A stretch of 64,000 bases of DNA from Bipolaris cookei (lineage: Eukaryota > Ascomycota > Dothideomycetes > Pleosporales > Pleosporaceae): assembly GCA_002286855.1 (NCBI GenBank), contig NRSV01000035.1, forward strand, positions 291,993 to 355,992, written 5' to 3'. Below the pieces are notes generated by a model. That model saw only the letters and a program-made list of their open reading frames with translations, ran no database searches and was not told where the DNA came from. Both the position numbers and the translations under genes were made by a program. Positions 21,976 through 33,766 of the stretch are shown here, in pieces (the stretch's first letter is position 1; every line of letters starts with the position of its first letter).

Positions 21976-24622
21976 ATGTCCAAGCCAACAGCCAACTGGG
22001 AGAAGGTCGGCGACAAATTCTACAGAAAAGTCCAGCTCTACCAAGCCGTCTTCGACCAAGACCTCGAGCTCGAGAACTACCATGTGGTGGGGGCGCCGTA
22101 TAGCGGTGCTGTAGGTAGGTATGTCCCGCTTGCCTGCCATTGACTGCGCATACCTGCACTGGGGCTGGGCTGACTGCATCAGCCATCTGCCGCGATGAAG
22201 ACAAATTGCAGACATATCGCGGACCAGGACCGTCCAAGTCGAGCATCGACATCTACAGCTGCGCGGGCAAGCTGATCAGAAGTATCAACGTGCGCTGCCC
22301 CAGCATCAACTGCAAACATTTATGACGAGCAACACTGACAGCCTCTAGTGGGACAAGGGACCCATCCGGGGTCTGGGCTGGTCCGAGGACGAGAAGCTGC
22401 TTGTCGTCACATCAGACGGCACCGTGCGATGCTACTACGGCCTGCAGGGCGACTTCGTGCCCTTTACACTTGGCCATGATTCAGACCAACTCGGCGTCGT
22501 GTCGTGCAAATTCTATAGTACAGGCTTTGTCGCGCTGCTGGGAAATAACCACCTCATCTCAGTCACCTCGTACACCGAGCCGCGCCCCAAGCTCCTTGCC
22601 ATCCCACCGACCGACCCCATTATATCCTGGAGCATAGTCCCGCCCGCATACTCGCTCTCGCGCTCAGTCGAAGTCATCCTTGCCATCGGGACGACACTTT
22701 ACGTTGTGGACGCGACTGAAGCTGAAGACAGGAACTTTGATGCTGGACCCTTCAGACACATCAGCGTCAGTCCGCGCGCAGAGTTCCTCGCCTTTTATAC
22801 CGAAGATGGGAAGGTATGGGTTGTCAGCGGTGATTGGAGCGAGAAGCTCAGCGAGTACGACAGCAAGATCAAGACAGTTCCCAAGGACATGGAATGGTGC
22901 GGCTCAAACGCTGTTGCGCTGGCGTGGGAAGATGAAGTGCATCTGATTGGCCCCAGGAGCGCCGCGACAAAGTTCTACTATGATACCTGGGTGCGCTTGC
23001 TACCAGACATCGACGGTATCCGCCTTCTCACAAATGATGTGTGTGAGTTCATCCAAAAAGTGCCAGACGAAGCCGTCGACGTCTTCAGGCTTGGCTCCGA
23101 CTCGCCTGCTGCAAACCTTCTAGAGGCCTCTTCTCTTCTCGAGCAAAAGAGCCCCAAAGCAGATGATCTCATCCAGCTTATACGACCAAGTTTGGGGGAG
23201 GCCGTGGATACCTGCATCAAAGCTGCTGCGCATGAGTACAATATTCATTGGCAGAAATCACTATTGAAAGCTGCCTCATATGGAAAGTCGGTGTTGGACT
23301 TGTACTCGTCCGATGACTTTGTTGATACCTGCGATACACTACGAGTCCTCAACGCTGTGCGTTTTTACGAGGTTGGACTGCCGCTCAGTTACGATCAGTA
23401 CCGTCGCATGACACCCGAGAAACTCATTGAACGTCTCACGAATCGTAGTGAATACCTCTTGGCACTGCGAATCGCCGAGTACCTGCATCTGCCAGCCAAT
23501 CAGATTCATGGTCATTGGGCGCAGCAAAAGGTTCGCGTTTCGACGGATCCGGAAGAAGAAATTTGCAGCTTGATCGTCAAGAAGCTCCACGGAAAGCCAG
23601 GCGTGTCTTTCGAAGACATTGCGCGGGCGGCATATGATGAAGGTCGTGTTCGCCTTGCAACGGACCTACTAAACTACGAACCTAGAGCGGGAAAGCAAGT
23701 GCCCTTGCTCCTGAACATGAAGGAAGACAACATTGCGCTTGACAAGGCTATCGAATCCGGCGACACTGACCTGATCTATCATGTCCTCCTCCATCTCCGC
23801 AAGAAGCTACCACTTGCATCCTTCTTTCGGGTCATCAATAGTCGACCGGTTGCCACAGCTCTTGTCGAGTCGTCAGCTTGGGACCAGGATCGTGACTTAC
23901 TGAAGGATCTGTACTACCAAGACGACAGACGACTTGATGGATCGAATCTTTTGTTATCTGAAGCCCTCTCACAAGACAACCAGTCTGCCGCACAAGACAA
24001 GCTGAAGCTAGCATCGAAATATCTTCAAGATTCTCGCGAGAGTACAGCCGTCTTCCAACGCCAATCTATAGATGATGCAGCCAAGCTTCTTCGTCTCCAA
24101 ACGCAATTTGAGAATGACCTCAATGGACCCAGGGATACCAGCCCCGGTTGCACATTACCTGGTCAGACCTACATTGGTCTCTCGGCGAACGAGACAATCT
24201 TTCAACTCATTCGCCAGGGCCATACCAAACGCGCTCAAAAAGTGCAGTCAGAGTTCAAGATCAACGACAAGACATACACGTACATCCGGCTCCGGGCTCT
24301 AGTTGCAGCACGCCACTGGATCGAGCTCGAAGAATTTGCCAAGCAAAAGAAGAGTCCTATTGGCTGGGAACCTTTTTTCAACGAGATTCTAGGCGCTGGC
24401 AACACTAGAGTCGCATCGGTATTTATCCCAAAGTGCACATCCCTGTCCGTACTTGAGCGCGTGGAAATGTGGACCAAATGTGGACTACTAGTCAAGGCAG
24501 GAGAAGAAGCATTCAAAGTTAAAGACCGCGAGTTGCTCGAGGAGATTCGAGCCAAGGCGGGCGGAAGTGCAGCTATTGAAGTGGAGAGATTACTTGGCAT
24601 GTTGCCTCCGAGCAAGAAATAA
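21976..24622 (+). CDS. VPS16: Vacuolar protein sorting protein VPS16
   Basis: Three exons, 21976-22114, 22183-22289 and 22349-24622, with introns of 68 and 59 bp. The product of 839 residues matches the usual VPS16 length. The first exon encodes a short Trp-Glu-Lys-Val-Gly-Asp-Lys-Phe-Tyr-Arg-Lys start. The next ~400 residues form the beta-propeller-like VPS16 N domain, with Trp-Asp-Lys-Gly-Pro-Ile-Arg-Gly-Leu-Gly-Trp directly after the second intron. The second half is the alpha-solenoid VPS16 C domain. VPS16 is a shared core subunit of HOPS and CORVET tethering complexes, binding VPS33 and supporting fusion at endosomes and the vacuole. In the first intron, donor GTAGGT at 22115 must be used; the GTATGT four bases later would shift the frame. 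Confidence 0.94.
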
Positions 24623-25245
24623 CAAGCGGGGATCATTGCGTTACGGTGTATGTAATGTTGCAAATTATTCGCTACAAACACGGATTTCGTGGGGCCGCCC
24701 TCGGCGCACTCCCTCCCCTTGCCTTTTTGTTGAGCCCTTCGATGATGCTAGTAGTACAACATCTCCGATGTAACTATGTACTACGCCCCAGGAAAACACG
24801 ATTCAGCCCTCACAGTCATGCCTCTGCACCTGACTAACAAAGCCAACGGGTTGTGGAGACCAAGACAACACCTGCATGCGCCCCAAATATGAAGGTTCAA
24901 CGGCCACCGCCCCATCGCTTACTTTTACATAACCAATGCTAGCCATAATTAGTAGCTTGGATCAGGAAGTGATCAGTAACTGCCATTGTACCCCGCGTTT
25001 TTCCCCGGGATTACCACATTGTTTTAGCTCCGGGGTAAGTAAACAAGCATCAAACCGGGTTTGCGTTCGCTCAACGCAACCCCATCTCGGAGTTGTATCG
25101 GCGCGAAGCTCATACGAAGCTACTCTGGCCTTGGAAAATTTCTTTCTTTTTCAACTCAAGGTCGAGCTGGGGCCATCGCTGTGGAATGCCATGGCAGAAA
25201 AGCGCAGAGGGTGCGGCGAAAGTGCTCGGGATAGTAGTGTGGAGA
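24623..25245. other. Intergenic stretch upstream of dead GH78 gene
   Basis: No supported gene. It contains three CreA-like sites and leads to a TATA box, listed separately, which together look like the surviving promoter of the pseudogene that follows. Confidence 0.5.
24991..25035. promoter_or_regulatory. Cluster of three CreA-type (SYGGRG) motifs
   Basis: CCCCGC at 24991-24996, CCCCGG at 25003-25008 (both read as SYGGRG on the minus strand) and CCGGGG at 25030-25035. Three sites within 45 bases, about 290-330 bases before the start of a sugar-hydrolase relic, suggest former carbon catabolite repression by CreA/Cre1. The motif is short and degenerate, so chance occurrence is possible. Confidence 0.35.
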
Positions 25246-25253
25246 TATATAAG
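25246..25253 (+). promoter_or_regulatory. TATA box of the GH78 relic
   Basis: TATATAAG, 72 bases before the ATG at 25325. A good match in sequence and distance, still intact although the gene is dead. Confidence 0.5.
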
Positions 25254-25324
25254 TGAGTTATGGGCATGCCGTCTAGTAGAATAGCCCCGGAGCGATGTTT
25301 TTATTTTTCGAAAACTGCTTCGTA

Positions 25325-27379
25325 ATGAAGTCGTCTACACTGGCGGGTCTCGGGCTCGTAGCAGCAGCAGCAGCAGCAGCGGCATCCACCACTTCACTTC
25401 CTTACTCCAAATACATTCTCGCGCTCAAATCACGGGCTGTAATTCCCGTCTCTGTGCACAGCAGCAATGGCCCCGTTTCCAATCCGGAGGCCCTTCTTCA
25501 AGGACGCAATGGCAAGGGGCAAGTATACGGCGCCGCGGGATAAGATGCGCCGCGGGTTTAGGTATATGACGTTGGTGCACATTGGTGCACAATGGGACGG
25601 GGAGTCTGGAGGTTACAGGGGCGGAGGTGCATTATACGGCTATGCCGCATTGGGCTGATGATGCGATTGGGAACTATACTGGGTATTTTCATTGCAATGG
25701 TAAGAATATTTCTTAGCTGGGGCTTTGCTGGGTTTTTGGACGCGACTTTGCTAACGGGGAGTAGATGAGTGATTAAATCGGATTTGGTATGCAGGTGTGT
25801 ATACGAACCAGCTGTGTACCATGCCGCCGGATACGGGTAATTCTTTGGTGTATTTGGGGGAAACGGGATACTCGAGTATGGATGATCAGAGTCCGGTTAA
25901 TGTTACGTAGTATAACAACTATACGATCACTCAAGGCACTAGTGCATTGGTAGATGGAGCGAAGAGGAACAGGCTTGTTTGGGCAGAAGGTACGTTCTAC
26001 TCCGATGGCGATTTCTCCGAAAAATGAGAGAATGCTAACAAAACCCCGAAGACATGGCCATTGCCGTACCCGCAGTAGTCGTATCCAAAAACGATGTCGT
26101 CTCGGTTGAAAACGCCATCAACTCACTCTTTGCGATTCAGAACCAAACAACTGACGCGCTGCCCCATACCGGTCGACCTTTTTTCCCTTTAGTATTGTTC
26201 ACGTACCATCTTTGCACTTTAATCGGTGTGGCGGATCACTAGCTTTACACTATACGAATTCACCCCATCTTTACCATAATATCCGCTTACAGCGGGCCAA
26301 TTGTTTTCCACAGGGCGACGTGTCGTACCTACGATCTCTATGGGAGCAATACAAATTCGCTCTTACATTTTGGTTCGGCAACATTGATTCGACTGGTCTC
26401 ATGAACGTGACTACGCCGCAGGACTGGCTCCGCGAGGGAATGGGTGGACACAATATCGAGGCAAATGCCATTCTCTACTACACCCTCTACTAAGCCATCT
26501 ACCTTGCCAGCGCTCTTCAACGACACTGCAAATGTATCAGATTGGCGCGAGACGGCCGAGCGCATCAAGACGGCCACCAACGAGCTCCTCTGGGACGAGG
26601 AAGTGGGCATGTACAAGGACAACGAGACAACGACGCTGAATCCTCAGGATGAAAACGTCTGGGCTGTTGTCGCCAACCTCACTCAAAGCACGGAACAGAC
26701 TTCTTTGATAAGCAATCGTCTGGTTGAGCGATGGACAAAGTATGGTGCGCCTGCGCCGGAAGCTGCAGACGCCATTTCACCATTCATCTCGGGCTTTGAA
26801 CTGCAGACACACTTCCTCGCGTGCAACGTAACGACTGCTCTAGATCTCATGTACTTGCAATGGGGTTTCATGCTCGACAACCCGCGCATGACCAATTCTA
26901 CTTTTATCGAGGGCTACAGCGTTACTGGAGAATTGCACTATGCACCGTACAATAACGACGTGCGCACCAGCCACGCACACGGCTGGGCAACCGGTCCTAC
27001 ATCTTCGCTAACCCAGTATATTGCCGGCATACAGATGTTGGCAGCCGGTGGAGCGGCTTGGCGCATTGCTCCCAATCTGGGTGACAGTCTCAAGTTTGCA
27101 GACGCAGGGTACAGCACGACGTTGGGGTTCTTCGACGCAAAGACCCAGATCCTGGATGACAGCAACGTAGTGCTTGAGTTTGAAGCGCCCGAGGGAACGA
27201 TGGGTGAAGTGCACGTTCCTGTGCTGAACTGCGGTGACCGGGTTACCTTGAGTGAAGTGCAGAGTTCAAGTGAGGACTGCGCTGTGGACATTAGCGTGAG
27301 CGCAGGAGAGCAGGAGAGCGTAGTGTTGCAGGGTGTGGCCGGCGGCAAGTGGACAGCTACATTCCAGTGTTCGGAGTAA
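25325..27379 (+). pseudogene. Dead GH78-type (alpha-L-rhamnosidase-like) secreted hydrolase
   Basis: The start codon is followed by a signal-peptide-like stretch with an Ala run (CAG/GCA repeat) and the family's N-terminal Tyr-Ser-Lys-Tyr-Ile-Leu motif. Between codon ~70 (near 25530) and the Arg-Gly-Phe-Arg-Tyr segment at 25553 I estimate that about 100 residues are deleted. A 10-bp tandem duplication (25572-25591) then shifts the frame. Further breaks are TGA 25770-25772, TAG 25908-25910, TAG 26240-26242, TAA 26491-26493 and a shift near 26510. From 26515 to 27379 the frame is open and carries the catalytic-barrel part, with Gly-Met-Gly-Gly-His-Asn-Ile-Glu-Ala-Asn just before and Ala-Pro-Glu-Ala-Ala-Asp-Ala-Ile-Ser-Pro-Phe after. 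Introns at about 25700-25764 and 25990-26051 are still recognisable. The intact family acts outside the cell on rhamnose-containing polymers or glycosides. GH78 assignment is from remembered family motifs. Confidence 0.82.
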
Positions 27380-28828
27380 GTTTTCCTGTAGTATAATGTC
27401 TGGTTTCAATGAATCATGTATCAGTTATGAGCTGTTTTTCTTGTCGTGTAGGGTATGTATACTAGCCACCCTAGAGTAATAGAAGACAACATCTGCTCAT
27501 TTCCAGGTCGCATTCTCGCACTAAATTCTCAACATATATGTGTCCTAGCAAATACTCGCGGTGTTTTTATCGTATTCCGCGGACGAAAGTGCACACTAAG
27601 CCCGCGTTGTGCCTTGATTCGAAGTCTTGGATGTTGTTGTTTCCCAAGAAACCCGCCCGTATTTACTCAATATCCTCGCAGAGTGGAGAGAATCCGGTTT
27701 TCTGTTATGCGGCTGATGGGCCGCTGACGAGATCGGGAAAACTTATGGGGCTGATCCATGTAGTGGGAGGAAGATGTAACCGTAAGCGACATGGGCGGCT
27801 CCTTTGCGAATAGTGCGCCGATAGCCGTGGTTACCTGGAGTAACATGGAGAACTAGACATGCCGTAGCAATTTCTGTTGCGCAATGGACGGCGTTTGTGT
27901 CGACGGAGCAACGAGTGACATGGCAATTGTATCATTTGAGATATGCTCTTTAGGTATAGGTCTTGGCGTTCGATTATTTTGTTTTTTTTTTCAGGCTGAA
28001 TGACTCGCGATGCAGACTCCTCTTACCAAGAAACTGGTTGTGGCGGACGACGGCTCATGTCGTCGATGCTGTTACGGGCATAGCGATGGGCGATCCATGT
28101 GGTGATCGACTGAGTCCCAGAAGTTGCTGTGTGGACTCAACGCTTATGTGTTGTTGTTATTGTCAAGGAGAAAAGCCTGTACGCAGCCTGCTCTTACACC
28201 TCCGGTCACGTCTGGGTCGGATCAAGGATATACATGCACGTCGTCTTGTAATACATGACAACAATGGGCCCGAAAAGGAAAATCGGCCAGCGCCACGCAG
28301 GAGGATGGCGATGCACGATTACCGGCATGACCCTTGAGCTAGCAGCAGTTTGCCGCACTGTCGAACCAGTACCCCGCTCTAAGCGGCCGGCAGCAGGTTA
28401 GGTGTGAAACAGGCATTCCTATGAAGAGGCGCAATGGGTAAGGCGGGAGGTTGCCCCTCGCAACCGAGGGCTGAAAATAGTCCGGGGGTAGAGGGGGCCA
28501 CAAACGACTATGACCACTAGGCCGCTGGCAACTTTGATCTGCAGCCCGACCTCTCAACAGTTGCATCACTGCCTTTCTGTATTCACTCTTTTATTTCTTG
28601 CCGTCTTGGAAAGGTCCCAAAGACGTGTGTTGTTCCTACGTCGCTGTTCCCTCGTTTGCACTCCACGCACGCGACTCCGACGGCATTCTCCTATAGGAAG
28701 TGCGCGCGCCCATTTCTTCGCTTCTTCCCCACTGTGCCTACCCACAACGACAACGCATCCACGACTCTGCTTTTAACCGAAACTTTGTATGCGCTTTGGA
28801 ACATTGCGCTTGCGGCGCTGCAGACACC
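27380..28828. other. 1.4-kb intergenic stretch
   Basis: No supported gene; only short frames without motifs. A T-run lies near 27980, and CT-rich sequence close to 28700 probably belongs to the leader of the next gene. No repeat family recognised. Confidence 0.5.
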
Positions 28829-31281
28829 ATGGACACGAGTTACCTAGCCCAGCAGGTCACAACAATCATTGGCCAGTTGCACGGCCTCTTCGACGAGATC
28901 GGTGTCCCCAGCCATGAGCGAGACTCGCGCGAGGCAGAGGTATGCGACAGGCGTATGTGCCCGTTCTTTATGCGACTGCTGACAGTCTAGTAGCTCTTCT
29001 CTGCACTGTCCGAGACGTTGCACAACCAATTGCGCCAGGTGACCAACGAGAAACATGAAATGACCGAGGAGGCCCATCGCCTTCTCAAGACGATCCGCCA
29101 AATGGAGGCCTCGCTCGACGACAGCAGGCCGAATCCGAATTACGAAGACCATGATGATGATGATGACGACGCCATTACCTTCCCCTTAACGCGCTGTTTG
29201 CAATCCCTAAAGGAGAAATACAACTCGGTGAGCAGGCGACACCAGGAGCGCTTCGAGCAAGTGCGAAAACTGGCCGAAGCACTCGAGTCGTATGCATCCC
29301 ACCTCGAGTCGTCGTTTGTACAGATCAAGCTCCCGCCTACTGCGCCGAATGCGACCGTTTCGCCCTCGTTTGACATCTCCCCGGCTTATGTAACCAAACT
29401 CGACAACGAGTTTACGCGCGTATACGAAGAGTACACACGGCGGATAAACACAGTCCAGGTAGTCTGCCAAGACATTATTCAGCTCTGGGCCGAACTAGGT
29501 ACCCCCCAGGCACAAACCGATGGCGCCATTGTCAAGTACTATCGCGACTCACCCGAACAACTTGGTCTTCACAAGGACGATCTCGACGAATTACACGCCA
29601 AGAAGGAGCGCCTGGTCGAGGAAAAGCGAGGACGCGAACGACGACTCGGACAGCTGCGTGCAACGATTGAGGATCTCTGGGATCGCTTGGGAGTCGAGGA
29701 GCGGGAGCGCAAACAGTTCCTTACCAGCAACCGCGGATGTGGTCTGCGCACCATTAACGAATACGAGGATGAGCTGGCCAAATTGAACGAACTCAAGCGG
29801 CAGAACCTACATCTGTTTGTCGAAGAGGCCCGATGCAAGCTACAGGACCTGTGGGATGCCCTCTACTTTTCCGAGGAAGAAATGTTGGATTTTACGCCCG
29901 CCTTTTCGGATGTCTGTAGCGATGCGCTGCTGGCAGCACACGAAACTGAAATCGCCCGGCTCGAAGCCCTAAAGGAACAGCGACTCCCCATCTTGCAAAA
30001 GATTGACCGACACCGTGAACTGATCAAAGAGCGTGATGAGCTTCAGCAATCGAGTCAAGACGCAACACGTCTCATGGCGCGCGGCAACAAGGGTGAGAGA
30101 CGCGACCCAGGCAAGCTTCTGCGTGAAGAGAAGATGCGGAAGCGCATCGCAAAGGAGTTGCCCAAGGTTGAATCTGTAAGTACACCACATCTGCAAGGCA
30201 AACGACCAAGCTAACGCTCCTACGACAGGATCTGAAAAACATCCTAGAAAATTGGGAAGACGAATATGGACGCCCATTTTTGGTGCATGGCAACCGATAC
30301 CTTGATGAGTTATATGCCTCCGCGGCGAAAGCAGCAGCAGCTCCGCCCCGTGCAAAGACGCCTTCAAACAGTGGCATGCCAAGCAAGTCAGGGACAGTAT
30401 CGAGGGCCACTGCTCCTAGCCGTGCTGGAACCATTCGCGGTGGAGCACCGCCAACTCGTTCGAAGACTCCTGTGTCGAACTACGGCGCAAGTGTGTCCAG
30501 ACATACCATGTCCAGTTCTGTTTCTTCTGGTTTTGGCACTTCCGTGTCAACAATGTCATCATCGTCCTCGATAGCGCCGGCGCAGAAGAGTCCGTCCAAG
30601 ATACCATCGCGCTCGCAAATAGGTGGCACGCAAACCGGTAGGAATTCACCTAACCATCGAGTGGCAGCACCTTCGCGAGAAGACTCTGCGACGATGCGAA
30701 GAAAGGCACCACCCATGGCGCCTCCCCCACGGATGAAAGACCTCTTCATACCTCCGGAGCCGACGCCCGTGGAGACACCGATGAATCGGTTTGCTTTCAA
30801 CCGCGGAGAACGCAGCGAGAGCGTCGTGCGTAACGTGGCACCAGAGGACCCCTATGATGACCGATCGTATGTGAGACATAGCCAGACAATGAGCGGGGGC
30901 TATACTCCAACCTACACTCCGACATACCCTCCGCCATCACTGTCGTCAGGAAGTAGCCGACAAATCTCGCAAACGTCGTCAACAGGGACGGCTGGCACGG
31001 GGGTAACGATGCAATCTGGATCTGAAAACTGGGAGACATTTAGTGAACAGTCGGACGATGCTCCTGAGGAAGAAGTCGACTTTCATCAGTACCGGCGACA
31101 GATGAAGCGCTACACACCTGAAGGCGGACACGCATCTACTCCGCGAGCAATTCAAGGCAAGAAGGTCCGAGGCATACGCAACGTAGGGGGACGAGATTCG
31201 CCGAGTGAGCACGACGGCAGCATGGTGCGGGTGGTTGAAGGGTCCGAAGCGGGGTGGACCGACGACGGCGACGGGTACTAA
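28829..31281 (+). CDS. ASE1: Anaphase spindle elongation protein (Ase1/PRC1/MAP65)
   Basis: Three exons, 28829-28939, 28994-30175 and 30229-31281, with introns of 54 and 53 bp, all in phase, giving 781 residues. The N-terminal third is the dimerising rod, rich in charged heptads. The central spectrin-like domain contains Leu-Trp-Asp-Arg-Leu-Gly-Val and Cys-Lys-Leu-Gln-Asp-Leu-Trp-Asp-Ala-Leu. The microtubule-binding segment carries Leu-Leu-Arg-Glu-Glu-Lys-Met-Arg-Lys-Arg and Trp-Glu-Asp-Glu-Tyr-Gly-Arg-Pro-Phe. The C-terminal ~300 residues are Ser/Thr/Pro-rich with many Ser-Pro/Thr-Pro sites, as expected for a CDK-regulated tail. Ase1/PRC1 cross-links antiparallel microtubules at the spindle midzone. 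In the first intron the acceptor TAG at 28991-28993, not the one three bases earlier, is needed, otherwise a stop would be included. Confidence 0.92.
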
Positions 31282-33766
31282 GGAGAGTGATGCTTGTTTG
31301 TGCCTCCACCTGGGCGCTTGTACGAGGCCATGTCGAAGATGACTGCATGCTTTCCGGCACAAGATGATTCACCACGCTACGGCTGCTCAATGTCTTGCCT
31401 GTTTTTTTTTCACTTCTGGCTCTGCTTCTTGTCCGTTTGGGCTGTTAGGCTAGGGTTAGTGCATGCACTCCTTCCCAGGAAGCGGCTTGAGGAGGGTGAA
31501 AATTTTCACCTGAGACTCATGGCCTCGTTTTGAACTACAGATCGAGTGGTTAGGAGATTCGCCACGTACAGGGCGAGCAGGAGCGAGCAGGGGCAAGCAA
31601 ACGGGCTGCACGTCAGATTGCTAGCTAAGTGCACCTTCTGTTTAATGCACTGGTGCCCTATGTTTTTTTTCGCGCTTGAGGAGCAGAGGCGGGGCCCCTT
31701 TAGCTTCTTCATTTGTTCAAATTATTGTGGTCTTTTGGCTGAGCGGCAGAATCGCGGCGCAAAGGGAGTTCATGGGAGGATTTCTGAGCGCGATTGGCGC
31801 AGTTTCCCGCTTTCTTATATGCTTTTAATTGCTATTATATCCAGTTCTTGTGTGTAAGCGTGGGGCGGAGGGGCATTGTATGCATCCAAGCTTGCTGCCC
31901 GGGGTGGAAGGAAGGAGGGAAGGAAGGAAGAGGGTATGTGCGTGAGAGAAGAGAAAAAGAGATGTGTACTGCTACGATTGATCAGAATCAAAAACATTGC
32001 AAACCGAGTAGACGGAAGAAAACAATTGGAGTGACAAGTGACATTTGACAAGATGCGGGCGCAGGGATGGGCCAAGCAAAAGCCAGTGTTAGTGTGTGCA
32101 GGCGGAGCGGAAAGCTTGATATTCAGGGAGACTATGTGCACATGGGGAAGGCGCTGATTAGGATTGGATTGGAAGAGGGATAGATGAGCTGCGTCTGTGA
32201 TTGCAATAGGCTTCATCTCCTTTGTGTCTAGGCAGATGCCGAGGGAGGATCTTGTCTCTAACATAAGGGTCCGCGGTGTCTACGGTCCTTCCTGTTTTGC
32301 ACAAGACCGTCTGTTAAGCTCGATTGAGCAGGTGCAACTGTGCGAATGACTGTGCTTTTGGCTGTGCGCAGGGGGAGAGAAAAAAAAGTATGCATACCAA
32401 AGTGGTGCAAACATGCGTTCTTGTTTGGAGGCATTGAGGAGTTGACAATGGTGATATGGCGACAATGACGTTGGCTTAGCATGGGGGAGCAGCGGCTATC
32501 GAGTTTGCAGCGGAATCAAGCTTGGCCTCCACACTCCCACACCCACACACAATCTCACACACCACAAGACTGACAGCCCAACGAGCTTTACCCCACATGA
32601 CCAGATGAGGACCATGGGCAGCTAGTGCGTCTCTGCGGCGGGCTGCAGGACACAAGTTACGTGCAGTAGGCCAGAGATACTGGGCATGTAGATAAGCATG
32701 GCGCTTCTTACAGGCCCGGAGGCGCTGCACCCAAGCATAGGCTACACGGGGGCGAGGCAACACATCTAGCCACGTATGTACACCTATGCGCATCTATACG
32801 CCGACGGCAGTGATGACTCCTAGCCACCTGCACCGCCGTCGGCACCGAGGCGAAGCTGTGCAGGCTACACCTACACGAGCCTGGAGCAAAGCCCCCGTGG
32901 GCCATGGCGGCGAGACGGACGCCACCACGCGTAGCGGCACCATGTGACTGCGCCGGGCAGCGAAGCCTGAAGCAGAGACAGACGGATGGATTGCATGGGA
33001 GCTGGGCCTTCGAGAAGGCAGGGAGAGCGTGGGGCGGCAGGGCTGAGGACGGGCGGAGGTGGCGGCTAGCAGGCGATCGCCCCCCTCCCCCCTAGACTGC
33101 ATCGTGTCGCGCATGCAGCATGCTCTCCATAGAATATGTGGGTGTGGGCAGCTAGCCCAGTCCCAGTCGTCTAGTCATGATCCGGTGTCAGCAGCAATTG
33201 GATTGTGTCCACCCAACGCCCAACCCCGGCTCTCTCATCCGCCAGAGCACCAGAGCAGAGCAGTCTGGCGGTCGTGTGCCCTGGGTGTGCGTCTCGGATA
33301 GGAAACAAGCACCCACGCGACTGCCCTCCGCCCTCCGCCCTCCGCCCATACTTAGACCATTACTTATCGCAGCTCCCGATAGGCACCCAGCTTACGGTCG
33401 GTTCCCCCTAGCTTCGTCATCGGCTTTCCCTTATCACTGCCCCAACCTCCGCCGCCTCTGCACCCATACATACCATTCTTCACTCTTCCTTACCGTGACT
33501 CTCTGCATCCGTTTGCTGTCTGCCTCGACACTCTGCCCGTCCCTGTGCACCGGCGACTTTCGGCGCAACCCAGTTCTGCACCTCTGATGTTGCTCGAGAC
33601 TTGCCCTTGCAGGACCCGCCCAATAGCCAACCAGCAATAACGTAAAGGAATCCAGCGGCCGCACGTCACAACCCGTCTAGCCCCAGCACCAGCCGTACCT
33701 GGCACCCACCGAGCTGTTAGTCACGGGGGAAACGCCTTCAGGGCCCTACTACCCTACTTCTGAGCC
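31282..33766. other. 2.5-kb intergenic region with long pyrimidine-rich leader
   Basis: No supported gene. Purine-rich GGAAGG repeats lie near 31905-31932. From about 33200 the plus strand is strongly pyrimidine-rich, with a 7-bp tandem repeat at 33323-33347, and is probably the promoter and 5' leader of the gene at 33767. Small frames on both strands lack motifs. Confidence 0.5.
33323..33347. repeat. 7-bp tandem repeat (GCCCTCC, 3.6 copies)
   Basis: Three full GCCCTCC units plus GCCC in the pyrimidine-rich leader of the gene at 33767. Probably simple-sequence expansion in a CT-rich promoter; a regulatory role is not shown. Confidence 0.8.

Noticed and set aside
25325..27379. Whether the GH78 region is two small genes rather than one dead gene
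   Set aside because: The pieces are collinear with one family protein and share expected introns; neither piece alone is complete.
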